39,358 nt of DNA from contig NZ_JPMI01000403.1 of NCBI RefSeq assembly GCF_000733295.1, positions 1 through 39,358 of the forward strand. Reading direction: 5' to 3'. The translations under genes and the position numbers were made by a program. The notes beneath the pieces were generated by a model, which saw nothing but the letters and a program-made list of their open reading frames with translations, made no database searches and was not told where the DNA came from. This stretch comes from Archangium violaceum Cb vi76 (GTDB taxonomy: Bacteria > Myxococcota > Myxococcia > Myxococcales > Myxococcaceae). The first letter of the stretch is position 1; each line of letters opens with the position of its first letter. Positions 8,201 to 15,763 of this stretch are shown here, one piece after another.

Positions 8201-10541
8201 CGAGCCGCATCTGGAAGGCCAGCGTGTAGTCCGTCTCCCAGGGGTCTCCGGGAATGAGCGTGAAGGCCGTGGCGAAGTAGGTGATGGCGGGGCGGAGCGC
8301 CACCGCGGCCTCGGCCTTCCACCCGGCCTCCGCGTTCAGCCGCGCCACCCGGTGGCGTTCCTCCGGAGCCTCGATCAGGTCCACGCCCGCGTTGAGCTGG
8401 CTCACCACGTCGAAGAGCGTCTCGCGCACCTGCTCCTGGGACTGGCTCTCGAGCAGCAACCGGCCGATGCGCAGGTGCACGGCCTTCCGCTCCGTCTCGG
8501 AGATGAGCGAGTGGGCGGCCTGCTGGATGCGGTCGTGGAGGAAGCGGTACTGCTCCGGACCGGCGCGGATCAGCATGCCTTCCTGGAGCGCGGGCTCGAG
8601 CCCCTGTTCCACCTGCTCCACGTCCTCGCCGAAGCCAGAGAGGGTGCCCAGCATCTGGAGCGTGAAGACATTGCCCACGCACGCCGCCAGCCGCAGCAGG
8701 TGCTGCGTCCCGGAGGGGAACTGGCGCAGCTTGACCACCATGAAGTCGACGACGTTGTCGCAGTAGTCCCGGGCCCGCACCCCCTCGGCGTTCCACTGCC
8801 AGCCACCCCCGGGCACGCGCACCACGAGCCCATCGTGGTGGATCGCCACCATCAACTGCAGCAGGAAGAAGGGGTTGCCCCCCGTCTTCTCGTGCAGCAG
8901 CGCCGAGAGGGGCGCGACGACCTCCCCTCCCGCGCCGGGCAGCGTATCGCCCACGAGCTGCTCCACCTGCTCCACGTTCAGCGGCTCCAGGCGGAGATCC
9001 GTCATCCGGGCTCCCGCCTTGCGCACGGCCTCCAATACCGGCACCAGCGGGTGCGAGGGACTCACCTCGTTGTCCCGGTAGGCCCCCATCCACAACACCG
9101 GGGGCGTCTCCGGCTGTGACAGCAGCTGCTGGATCAGCTGGAGGCTGGCCAGGTCCGCCCACTGCAGGTCATCCAGGAACACCACCATCGGGTGCTCCGG
9201 GGTGGCGAACACCCCCAGGAACTGGCGGATCACCTTGCGCAAGCGGTGCTGCGCCTCGACGCTGGGCAGCGCCGGCAGCACGGGTTGTGAACCCACCAGC
9301 ACTTCCAGTTGAGGCACCAGGTCCACGAGCACCTGGCCCTGGCCATCCCAGGCCTGGTTCACCCGCTCGCGCCAGCGCGCGAGCTCCGTGTCATTCCCCG
9401 CCAGCAACTGCTGCACCAGCCCGCGCAGCGCCTGGGCCAGCGTGGCGTACGGAATGTCCCGTTGGAACTGGTCGAACTTGCCGCTCAGGAAGAACCCGCG
9501 CCGCTGCACCACCGGCTTGTACAGCTCGTGCACCACCGAGGACTTGCCGATTCCCGAGTACCCGCTGACCAGGAACAGCTCCGGCCGGCCCGTGCGCGCC
9601 ACCCGCTCGAAGCCCTGGAGCAGGGTGGACACCTGCGCGTCACGCCCGTAGAGCCGCTGGGGCAGTTGGAACCGGTAGGGCGTGTCCTGCGTCCCCAGCG
9701 CGAACACCTCCTGCGCGCTCTGGCCCAGCGCCTCGCGGCACCGCTCCAGGTCCGCCTTCAGGCCCGCGGCGCTCTGGTAGCGCTCCTCGGCCACCTTCGC
9801 CAGCAGCTTCAGCACGAGCGCGGACAAGGCCGGCGGCACCTCGGGGTTGAGCTCGTGCGGTGGCCGTGGCGTCTGCGCCATGTGCGCGTGGAACCACTCG
9901 AGCGCGTCCCGCCCCTGGAACGGGCGCCGCCCCGTCAACAGCTCGTAGAATGTCACTCCCAGTGAATAGAAGTCCGTCCGGTAGTCCACCGCCCGGTTCA
10001 TCCGCCCCGTCTGCTCCGGGGACATGTACGCCGGCGTCCCCTCGATCAGATGCGTGGGCGCCGCGTCCAGGTGCTCCACCTTCTGCAGCGTGGCCACCCC
10101 GAAGTCGATGAGCCGCGCCTCACCCGACGGCTCCACGATGATGTTGGAGGGCTTGATGTCCTTGTGGATGACGTTGCGGCAGTGGACCTCCTCCAGGGTG
10201 GAGGCCAGGGAGATGGCCAGCTCCAGGAACCGGGAGAGCTCCAGGGGCTGGCCCGTGGACTCGGACAGGGTTTCTCCCTGCACCTTCTCCAGCAGCAACA
10301 CGGGCCGCTCGCGGAGCCGCTCGCAGGCATAGGGCCGGGCCACTCCGCGTACGTCCCGCAACCGCTGCAGGATGGAGAACTCGCGCCGGTACCGCTCGCT
10401 CTCGCCGGGGCCGGGCGAGGGCGCCATCGGCGTCTTGAGGATGACGGGGAGGCCATCCGCCTCGCGCACCGCCTGGAAGAGCACGTTCGAGCCCGTCGCT
10501 CGAATGGTGCCAAGAACTCTGTAACCCGGGATGTCCAACAT
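5244..10541 (-). CDS. Giant Ser/Thr kinase / AAA ATPase / GAF / histidine kinase fusion
   Basis: The ATG at 10541 (MLDIPGYRVLG) has GAGGA a few bases upstream and gives 1765 residues; upstream in-frame starts add a low-complexity tail and were rejected. The protein kinase domain spans about 7-270: Lys36 in VILKT, catalytic loop HKDIKPSN (126-133), DFG (146-148), and GTPAYMSPEQ at 168-177. The glycine loop (GTIRATGSNV) is atypical. An AAA_16-type ATPase follows, with Walker A GYSGIGKSS at 327-335 and a later VVFLDDLQWAD. A long helical repeat region occupies the middle. A GAF domain lies in the last third, then a coiled coil, a histidine-kinase phosphoacceptor box with LHNVGNVL, and a HATPase with INLISNAKHSL and GHGFGLHSSAL. 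It is a cytoplasmic signalling hub combining Ser/Thr and His phosphorylation. No response regulator is adjacent, so its partner is elsewhere. Confidence 0.95.
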   Translation of the reverse strand: MLDIPGYRVLGTIRATGSNVLFQAVREADGLPVILKTPMAPSPGPGESERYRREFSILQRLRDVRGVARPYACERLRERPVLLLEKVQGETLSESTGQPLELSRFLELAISLASTLEEVHCRNVIHKDIKPSNIIVEPSGEARLIDFGVATLQKVEHLDAAPTHLIEGTPAYMSPEQTGRMNRAVDYRTDFYSLGVTFYELLTGRRPFQGRDALEWFHAHMAQTPRPPHELNPEVPPALSALVLKLLAKVAEERYQSAAGLKADLERCREALGQSAQEVFALGTQDTPYRFQLPQRLYGRDAQVSTLLQGFERVARTGRPELFLVSGYSGIGKSSVVHELYKPVVQRRGFFLSGKFDQFQRDIPYATLAQALRGLVQQLLAGNDTELARWRERVNQAWDGQGQVLVDLVPQLEVLVGSQPVLPALPSVEAQHRLRKVIRQFLGVFATPEHPMVVFLDDLQWADLASLQLIQQLLSQPETPPVLWMGAYRDNEVSPSHPLVPVLEAVRKAGARMTDLRLEPLNVEQVEQLVGDTLPGAGGEVVAPLSALLHEKTGGNPFFLLQLMVAIHHDGLVVRVPGGGWQWNAEGVRARDYCDNVVDFMVVKLRQFPSGTQHLLRLAACVGNVFTLQMLGTLSGFGEDVEQVEQGLEPALQEGMLIRAGPEQYRFLHDRIQQAAHSLISETERKAVHLRIGRLLLESQSQEQVRETLFDVVSQLNAGVDLIEAPEERHRVARLNAEAGWKAEAAVALRPAITYFATAFTLIPGDPWETDYTLAFQMRLARARCELVSGNVAEARQWVEQALCRARTRADTTAAWCLKSDVCIATGEIQAAVSCVLESLALLGMPISAHPTREEAEAAHAEAWALLAERPMESLLQLPLMTDPEMKVVMGALASLFVKAYVTDNHLLTINLSRLVTLTLRHGFVEASVLGLGWFGVLTGIFFKRYQEGEALALLACEFVERHNLPALRSNALLALQSIATFTQPLASAQEITLAGFQQGLQSGDFYSASWCGSSIATNRLLMGHNLEDVHQELAARKEFADKAGVLDPQELLLIYQSYVRQLRGRSLSFYTLSGEGFDEPAFEARMTPDRMSSMRFRYWLVKLESRFMCGNHEEALDAADKAAGLLWSNIGSIYVREFHLFRALTLAMRFEGASPEERQRALVDMRRDQRQLAEWAEQCPETFRACERLVTAELARLQERPDEATRAYEEAIRLARESGATQHVGLASELAANFWHTRQAPIVAHAFAREARAAYQHWGATAKVQHLVARWPHLEPSAATVDKSDTSSTDSTRIDALTVVKAQQAISGEIELERLVRTMMRAAIENAGAQRGALLLPSGDTLSVAAFSDIAQGGAEVLAGEEAARELPWTLLAYVRRTREHVLIGDASKPHPFSSDPYLERGGARSVLCLPLVRQEQFSGALYLENNLATNAFSPARLALLGHIASQAAISIENARLYADVQRAKTDLRRANDELEQRVDERTRELRKAQSRLVDTAREVGMAEVASNVLHNVGNVLTSAVVNLEMMRQAVGTSRVSRLKQAAALLWENREELVNYLSRDPRGRNLPEYLSALADELVREQTRLMDDMDAMGRHVEHIRAIVQVQQKYATNALMTEECDPAQLIDDALRIQMAALQRHGVNVRRELSPVPRISVDKHKVLQILINLISNAKHSLDRMPEGKRNLWVRLLMRERMVRIQVVDDGAGIAPEVKDKLFAHGFTTRKDGHGFGLHSSALAAQMLKGSLTLDSEGPGMGAVATLELPLS

Positions 10542-10747
10542 GGATGATCGTCCTCGGCGGAAACCGGGCCCCATGAGCTCGTCACGCCAACGCGCCGGAG
10601 CGTACGCGCTTGGCCGAGGGGATGGGTAGACCATGACGCCCCGAGCCTTGAGCTAGACTTCCCGGCCGGGCCACTCTGCCTGACCCTGCCGCTCGCGGTC
10701 CCACCGCCCGGAACCATGAGGCGTTCAGCACAGAAGAAGGGAACAAC

Positions 10748-11941
10748 ATGAGGCTTGATGTCTTCTCGGAAATGCAGCACCCGAAGGAGCGCTGGGGCGA
10801 GGCGGACCATGAGCACCGCCTGTTCCAGGAGACCCTGGAGCAGGCGAGGCTGGCCGACGAGATGGGGTACGGCGTGTGGTGGCAGGTCGAGCACCACGCG
10901 GCGGGGGAGTTCAGCTATAGCTCGGCGCCCGAGTGCATGCTGACGGCCATCGCCATGAGCACGAAGCGGCTGCATGTCGGGCACTCGTCCGTGCTGGCGC
11001 CCGCGCGCTTCAATCACCCCATCCGAGTCGCCGAGCGCTCGGCCTTCATCGACCACCTGAGCGGGGGCCGCTTCCAGCTCGGCCTGGCCCGGAGCACCAT
11101 CCCCGAGTGGCGGACCTTCAACATCCACCCCGACTCCACCCGGGGGCAGATGCAGGAGGCCTTCGAGATGATCCCCCAGATGTGGACCCAGCAGTCGTTC
11201 TCCTGGGAGAGCCGCGACTTCCAGATCAAGAACGTCAACATCGTCCCGAAGCCCTACCGCAAGCCGCACCCGCCGCTCTGGCAGGCGTGCTCCAGTCCGG
11301 CCTCGTTCGAGCAGGCGGGGCGCAATGGCGTGGGGGCGCTCGGGGTGACGCTGTGGGCCTCCCTGGAGGAGGTGGCGGAGATGATCCACATCTACCGCGA
11401 GGCCATCCGCAAGCACTGCAAGCCGGTGGGCCAGTTCGTGAACGAGCAGGTGGCCTTCTTCACCTTCGTCCACTGCGCGGACAGCGAGCAGGAGGCGATG
11501 GAGAACGGCGCGGCCCGGGCGGCGGCCCGGTACACCAGCGGCTCCTTCACGTTCTTCGAGGCGAAGGAGGCGTTCATCAAGACGGCCACCGAGCTCGAGG
11601 CCATGGCGAAGGATCCGGCGGGCGGTGGGCTGACCGGCCAGTACCTGCGGAAGAAGGACCCGAACGCGCCGCACTCCCGGGCGCAGCGCGTCATCGGCCG
11701 GATCATGCAGGGCGAGGACGTCCCGGACCAGGAGGTCTGGGAGGTGCTGGGCGAGCAGGAGTCGCTGATCGTCGGGACGAAGGACCAGGTGCGCAAGCGG
11801 CTCAAGCGCTACGAGTCGCTGGGCATCGACGCCCTCATGTCCTTCCATCAGGTGGCCCCCCTGACGCACGAGAAGGTCATGAAGAGCCTCCGCCTCACGG
11901 GCGAGCTGATCCCGGAGTTCAGCGCCCCGAAGGCGCCCTAG
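10748..11941 (+). CDS. LLM-class (luciferase-like) flavin-dependent oxidoreductase
   Basis: 397 residues beginning with ATG after AAGGGAACAAC, a good ribosome site. The beginning (MRLDVFSEMQHP) and the EHHAAGEFSYSSAP, LGLARSTIPEWRTF and HSSVLAPARFNHPIRVAE segments follow the TIM-barrel luciferase-like monooxygenase family, in which EHH lies near the flavin/substrate site. Such enzymes use reduced FMN or F420 to oxidise or reduce small molecules. The length is slightly above the usual 330-360, with extra sequence near residues 270-330. The substrate cannot be told. The gene diverges from the large kinase across a 206-bp gap and is followed by a REP-like palindrome. Confidence 0.9.
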   Translation: MRLDVFSEMQHPKERWGEADHEHRLFQETLEQARLADEMGYGVWWQVEHHAAGEFSYSSAPECMLTAIAMSTKRLHVGHSSVLAPARFNHPIRVAERSAFIDHLSGGRFQLGLARSTIPEWRTFNIHPDSTRGQMQEAFEMIPQMWTQQSFSWESRDFQIKNVNIVPKPYRKPHPPLWQACSSPASFEQAGRNGVGALGVTLWASLEEVAEMIHIYREAIRKHCKPVGQFVNEQVAFFTFVHCADSEQEAMENGAARAAARYTSGSFTFFEAKEAFIKTATELEAMAKDPAGGGLTGQYLRKKDPNAPHSRAQRVIGRIMQGEDVPDQEVWEVLGEQESLIVGTKDQVRKRLKRYESLGIDALMSFHQVAPLTHEKVMKSLRLTGELIPEFSAPKAP

Positions 11942-11960
11942 CGGAGTGTCCGTGGATGTC

Positions 11961-11993
11961 CCCTCTCCCTCTGGGAGAGGGTCAGGGTGAGGG
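11961..11993 (+). repeat. REP-like GC-rich palindromic repeat, copy 1
   Basis: The sequence CCCTCTCCCTCTGGGAGAGG starts a short hairpin (CCTCTCCC paired with GGGAGAGG) and is followed by GTCAGGGTGAGGG. Two more copies of the same unit, one inverted, lie at 21718-21750 and 21859-21892. It sits 20 bp after the oxidoreductase stop codon and may also serve as its terminator. Confidence 0.75.
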
Positions 11994-12104
11994 TCTTCCG
12001 GCTGTACCCGGAAGGGGCGCCCACACGGTGGGATGCCGGGCTGGAGGGCGGCCGAGCAGATAGCGGGCATGTCCCGCGCCCGTCGCGGGTATAAGGCGGC
12101 GCCA

Positions 12105-13283
12105 ATGGCCGTCCGTTTCGAGCTCGTCACCACCGACCCCACCGGGGCCCGTGCCGGGGTGCTGCATACCCGGCGGGGCTCCATCCCCACGCCCGTCTTC
12201 ATGCCGGTGGGCACCCACGCCTCCTTCCGCCACCTGGGCATGGAGGAGGTGAAGGCCACTGGCGCGAGGATCATCCTGTCCAACACGTACCACCTGATGC
12301 TCAAGCCGGGCATCGAGGTGTTCAAGCGCTTCGGCGGCATCCACCCCTTCATGCAGTGGGATGGGGCGGTGCTCACCGACTCGGGCGGGTTCCAGATCTT
12401 CTCGCTGCCCGAGGACCGGCTCATCACCGAGAAGGGCGCTCACTTCCGCAGCTTCCACGACAACAGCCGCCAGCTCCTCAGCCCCGAGTCCAGCATCGCC
12501 ATGCAGCAGGCGATCAACTCGGAGATCATGATGGTGCTGGACGTGTGCATCGACTCGCGCACGGACGAGGCCGGCACGCGCGAGGCCATGGAGCGCACCC
12601 ACCGCTGGGCCCTGCGCAGCCTCGCGGCCAAGAACCAGGTGGACACCGGGCAGGCCCTCTTCGCCATCGTCCAGGGCGGCGTGCACCCGAACCTGCGCGA
12701 CGAGAGCTCCGCCTTCCTCACCCAGCACCCCTTCGACGGCTTCGCCATCGGCGGCCTCGCGGTGGGGGAGACGAACGAGGAGCGCAAGACCATGACGGCC
12801 CGCGCCGCCGCGTCGCTGCCCCAGGACAAGCCTCGCTACCTCATGGGCGTGGGCACCCCCACGGACCTGCTCGAGGCCGTGCTGCGCGGCGTGGACATGT
12901 TCGACTGCATCATCCCCACGAAGATGGCGCAGCAGGGCTACGCCTATACCTTCCAGGGACTCGTGCGGATCACGCGCCAGGTGTTCCGGCTGTCGGACGA
13001 GCCGTTGGATCCGACGTGCGACTGCCCCGTGTGCAAGCGCTTCAGCCGCGGCTACCTGCAACACCTCATGAGCGGCAAGCACCACATCGGCTCGCGCATG
13101 TTGTCCGTGCACAACGTGCACCACTACCAGCAGCTCACCTGGAAGATGCGCGACGCCATCCTCCGAGGCTCCTACGCGCAGGCCTACCGCGAGCTGAAGC
13201 AGGCGGTGGCCACGCCCAAGGATCTCAAGGAGGCGAAGCTCGAGGTGGGCCCGGGCGCCGTCACCCTGAAGGAAGTGGGCTGA
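12105..13283 (+). CDS. tgt: Queuine tRNA-ribosyltransferase (tRNA-guanine transglycosylase)
   Basis: 392 residues from the ATG at 12105, which follows AAGGCGG at normal spacing; upstream ATGs at 12033 and 12069 are in frame but would precede the family's usual N-terminus (MAVRFELVTTD). The enzyme exchanges the wobble guanine of GUN-anticodon tRNAs for preQ1 during queuosine synthesis. Visible hallmarks are PVFMPVGTHASF, LTDSGGFQ with the likely active-site Asp92, the GGLAVGE block, and the C-terminal zinc site CDCPVC (C305, C307, C310) with a downstream His. Full length for the bacterial family. The next gene starts 4 bp after the stop, so the two form an operon of tRNA-wobble modification enzymes. 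Confidence 0.97.
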   Translation: MAVRFELVTTDPTGARAGVLHTRRGSIPTPVFMPVGTHASFRHLGMEEVKATGARIILSNTYHLMLKPGIEVFKRFGGIHPFMQWDGAVLTDSGGFQIFSLPEDRLITEKGAHFRSFHDNSRQLLSPESSIAMQQAINSEIMMVLDVCIDSRTDEAGTREAMERTHRWALRSLAAKNQVDTGQALFAIVQGGVHPNLRDESSAFLTQHPFDGFAIGGLAVGETNEERKTMTARAAASLPQDKPRYLMGVGTPTDLLEAVLRGVDMFDCIIPTKMAQQGYAYTFQGLVRITRQVFRLSDEPLDPTCDCPVCKRFSRGYLQHLMSGKHHIGSRMLSVHNVHHYQQLTWKMRDAILRGSYAQAYRELKQAVATPKDLKEAKLEVGPGAVTLKEVG

Positions 13284-13287
13284 GCGC

Positions 13288-14136
13288 GTGGACTCCGAGA
13301 ACCCTCGGGATGGTGACTTCGAGCTGGTGACGTTGCGCAACGGCTCGCGGGCGGTGCGGCACCTCGGGCACGGGGAGGTGATGCACCCCTCGGTGGGCCC
13401 GTGGCAGGAGGCCCTGCGCCTCTACGTGGAGCAGCCCCGGCTGGCCGAGCGTTTGCGCACCCCGGGCGAAACACTCGTCATCCACGACGTGGGCCTGGGG
13501 GCGGCCACCAACGCGGTGGCGGCGCTCACCTGTGCGCGGGAGCTGGGCGCCGAGCGCCGGAGGGCCCTGGAGCTGGTGAGCTTCGAGGTGGACCTGGCGC
13601 CGCTGCGGCTGGCGCTGGCGGACGCGGCGGGCTTCCCCTTCCTGCAACCCTTCCGCGAGGCGGCCGAGGCCCTCATGCGTGACGGCGTCTGGGAGGCCGA
13701 GGGCCTGCGCTGGCGGCTGCACCTGGGGGATGCGCAGGGGCTGATCGACGCGGGGCTGCCCAGGGCGGACCTGGTGTTCTTCGATCCGTTCTCCCCGGCG
13801 TCCAACCCGGAGATGTGGACGACGCGCGTGCTGTCCCAGGTGAGGGCGTGCTGCCGGGAGGAGGGGGAGGGGGCGCAGTTGCTGACGTACAGCGCGGCCA
13901 CCCCCACGCGCGTCACGCTGCTGCTGGCGGGCTTCTACGTGGGAGCGGGCGTGTCCACGGGAACCAAGGGCGAGACGACGGTGGGGGCCACACACCGCGA
14001 GTCCCTGGCTCTACCGCTGGGAGAGCGCTGGCTGGAGCGGTGGCGCCGCTCCTCGTCCCGCGCGCCCCATGGGGAGCCCCTCACGCCGGAGCTCGAGGCG
14101 AGGGTGCTCGCCCATCCGCAGTGGCGGGTGGGCTGA
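13288..14136 (+). CDS. MnmC-type SAM-dependent methyltransferase, methyltransferase domain only
   Basis: 282 residues starting at GTG 13288, four bases after the tgt stop. It has the N-terminal beta hairpin typical of MnmC methyltransferases (HGEVMHPSVGPWQEA), the SAM loop IHDVGLGAATNAV at about 65-77, acidic Glu100, and the block FFDPFSPASNPEMW at 164-177. In MnmC this block is where the aminomethyl-uridine-34 substrate binds. MnmC converts nm5U34 to mnm5U34 in tRNA anticodons. The FAD oxidase domain of the two-domain enterobacterial MnmC is absent here, as in stand-alone versions from other lineages. Linkage with tgt, another wobble-34 enzyme, supports a tRNA role, though a different substrate is possible. 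Confidence 0.85.
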   Translation: MDSENPRDGDFELVTLRNGSRAVRHLGHGEVMHPSVGPWQEALRLYVEQPRLAERLRTPGETLVIHDVGLGAATNAVAALTCARELGAERRRALELVSFEVDLAPLRLALADAAGFPFLQPFREAAEALMRDGVWEAEGLRWRLHLGDAQGLIDAGLPRADLVFFDPFSPASNPEMWTTRVLSQVRACCREEGEGAQLLTYSAATPTRVTLLLAGFYVGAGVSTGTKGETTVGATHRESLALPLGERWLERWRRSSSRAPHGEPLTPELEARVLAHPQWRVG

Positions 14137-14155
14137 GCACCGGAGTCCTTCGAAC

Positions 14156-14785
14156 CTAGGCCGGAGGCCGGGTCGAGGCCTGAGCCGCCGCGGAGCCGCG
14201 CGCGGCGAGCTCGGGCGAGACGGCGGTGTCGGCCTGCTCGGACCAGCGCACGTGGTAGGTGGCGGACTGGCCGTCGAAGCCCTCGGGGACGACGGCGACG
14301 CGCTGACCACCGGCCAGCTCGGCCGCGCGAGCCAGGGCACCGGCCACGAAGGTCGGCTGATCCGCGCCGATGTCCGTCAGCCAGAACTCCACCTCGGTCG
14401 GCCCCCGCTCCACGATTCGCACCTCACTGCAATTGGTGCTGGTCCGGAAGCAGAGCCGGGCCTGCGTCAGCGCCCTCCGGGGACCGAGCAGCCGGGCCAC
14501 GCCCAGCAGCGTCCGCCCGAAGAGAGTGGAGAAGTAGCCATCCATGAAGCGCTCACCGAGGGAGTAGTACGCCGCCTCGGCGGGCATACCCGCGTAGATG
14601 TGGCCCGCCGCGATGCGGAGGAAGTTCTTCCACTGCTCGAGCGTGTAGGTGGGAGAAAGCTTCTGCTCCAGGTCGAGCCCCGCCTCACGCAGGCGCAGAC
14701 GGCACGCGGGCGTGATCCGGTTCTCGAGTGCCTTGAGGAAAAGCGCCTCGACGGTTCCTGCATAGACGAGCTTGTCGCCGGTCAT
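14156..14785 (-). CDS. DUF2378 (TIGR02265) family protein
   Basis: 209 residues from the ATG at 14785, with AGGAGG only three bases upstream. The beginning (MTGDKLVYAGTVEALFLKAL), the ITPACRLRLREAGLDL segment and AYYSLGERFMDGYFSTLFG near residues 70-90 match the Myxococcales-restricted paralogous family TIGR02265/DUF2378, whose members are present in many copies per genome and have no known biochemical role. It is soluble, with no signal peptide. It ends 19 bp from the convergent methyltransferase. The extra Ala/Thr-rich residues at the C-terminus make it slightly longer than the family norm. Confidence 0.85.
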   Translation of the reverse strand: MTGDKLVYAGTVEALFLKALENRITPACRLRLREAGLDLEQKLSPTYTLEQWKNFLRIAAGHIYAGMPAEAAYYSLGERFMDGYFSTLFGRTLLGVARLLGPRRALTQARLCFRTSTNCSEVRIVERGPTEVEFWLTDIGADQPTFVAGALARAAELAGGQRVAVVPEGFDGQSATYHVRWSEQADTAVSPELAARGSAAAQASTRPPA

Positions 14786-14841
14786 AGGCCTCCTGGTATA
14801 TCCGGTCGGCGGCCGTCCCCGCTACATGGCTGTTCAGGCAG

Positions 14842-14857
14842 CGTGCACTTGTGCACG
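14842..14857. promoter_or_regulatory. Perfect inverted repeat upstream of the DUF2378 gene
   Basis: CGTGCAC-TT-GTGCACG is a perfect 16-bp dyad 57 bp before the DUF2378 start codon, in the gap shared with the toxin-antitoxin genes. It has the size of a small dimeric repressor site; no regulator is identified. Confidence 0.4.
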
Positions 14858-14963
14858 AGAAGTGAACAAAAACCGGGAGTTTGGCGTGAGACTGGAACAC
14901 CCGGTGCGCTCCGGATTGACGGGGGGAGCAGGTGCGGGTGTGTAAGGGAGTGTCATGAGGACT

Positions 14964-14988
14964 GTTAACGGACCGGATTCGGACTAAC
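14964..14988. promoter_or_regulatory. Imperfect dyad before the antitoxin gene, possible autoregulatory operator
   Basis: GTTA and TAAC flank a core with repeated CGGA words (GGACCGGATTCGGAC), 26-50 bp before the antitoxin ATG. Phd/YefM antitoxins usually repress their own promoter through palindromes at this position. Upstream, TTGACG (14916-14921) is followed 17 bp later by a weak TGTGTA (14939-14944) that could be the promoter. Inference from position and symmetry only. Confidence 0.3.
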
Positions 14989-15013
14989 CTTTGGACCATC
15001 AGGAGGTTCATCC

Positions 15014-15307
15014 ATGCGTCCTCTTCGTGTGTCCGATGACATCGTTCCGGTCAGCGACTTCAAGGCCCAGGCATCCGAGTGGTTGCGGCGCATCGGGGAG
15101 TCCGGACAGCCGCTGGTCATCACCCAGAACGGCAAGCCCGCCGGCGTCCTGCTCTCGCCCCAATCGTTCGACAGCCTGATGGACAGAGCTCGTTTCGTCG
15201 CGGCCGTTGAGGAGGGTCTCGAGGACGCGGAGGCCGGACGGGTTCATTCACATGAAGCCGTCGTGGCCGAAATGAAGAAACGGTACCGGAAGCCCGAGCC
15301 CAGGTGA
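15014..15307 (+). CDS. Phd/YefM-family antitoxin
   Basis: 97 residues starting at ATG 15014 after AGGAGG at seven bases. The segment DIVPVSDFKAQASEWLRRI followed by LVITQNGKPAGVLLSP is the classic Phd/YefM N-terminal DNA-binding fold. The C-terminal part (EEGLEDAEAGRVHSHEAV) is the acidic, flexible segment that covers the toxin. Its TGA overlaps the toxin's GTG by four bases, so the two are translationally coupled. It should neutralise the ParE-like toxin and repress the operon. Confidence 0.93.
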   Translation: MRPLRVSDDIVPVSDFKAQASEWLRRIGESGQPLVITQNGKPAGVLLSPQSFDSLMDRARFVAAVEEGLEDAEAGRVHSHEAVVAEMKKRYRKPEPR

Positions 15308-15654
15308 GCCAGCGCAAGCCACCGCCGCCGGAAGAACGCCCTTCGCATGAAGTGGTTTGGACTGAGCGTGCGCTGAAGGATCTGCGGGCGATTGGCGACT
15401 ACATCGCCGGGGATGATCCCGTGGCCGCGGAGCGATGGGTCGGTCTGCTCATCGCCACCGCCGAGTCCGCCGCGGCCACGCCCTTCGCTGGGCGCGTCGT
15501 TCCTGAGCTGCGGCGCGACGAGGTACGGGAGGTCTTTCGGAAGACGTACCGGATCGTCTATCGCGTACGAGAGCAGACGATCGAAATCCTGACGGTCTTC
15601 GAGGGTCATCGCCGTTTCCCGGGAGGACTCCTCGCCGGGGATGACGAGCCGTGA
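15304..15654 (+). CDS. RelE/ParE-superfamily toxin
   Basis: 116 residues from GTG 15304, overlapping the antitoxin stop. VVWTERALKDLRAIGDYIA at about 18-36 is the ParE/RelE opening, and the C-terminal EVFRKTYRIVYRVREQTIEI followed by LTVFEGHRRFP is the typical beta-sheet end. The usual family length is 90-105; about 15 Pro/Lys/Glu-rich residues precede the fold. ParE members poison DNA gyrase while RelE members cut mRNA on the ribosome; YRIVYRV and the arrangement with a Phd partner fit either, so the target is left open. Confidence 0.92.
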   Translation: MSQRKPPPPEERPSHEVVWTERALKDLRAIGDYIAGDDPVAAERWVGLLIATAESAAATPFAGRVVPELRRDEVREVFRKTYRIVYRVREQTIEILTVFEGHRRFPGGLLAGDDEP

Positions 15655-15763
15655 TGGGGCCGGAATGGGGGTTGGACTCCTTTCGTTGACCAGGGATGGC
15701 CCCGGACGCCGTCATGCACTTTTCCCGGATGGCGGCTCGCCCTCCCGCCTAGAGTCCTGACCA

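Noticed and set aside
5346-9119. Long plus-strand open frame (over 1200 codons) opposite the giant kinase
   Set aside because: It lies wholly antisense to a gene with recognisable kinase, ATPase and HATPase motifs; its composition (Arg, Leu, Val, His rich, no motif) is what high-GC antisense frames give.
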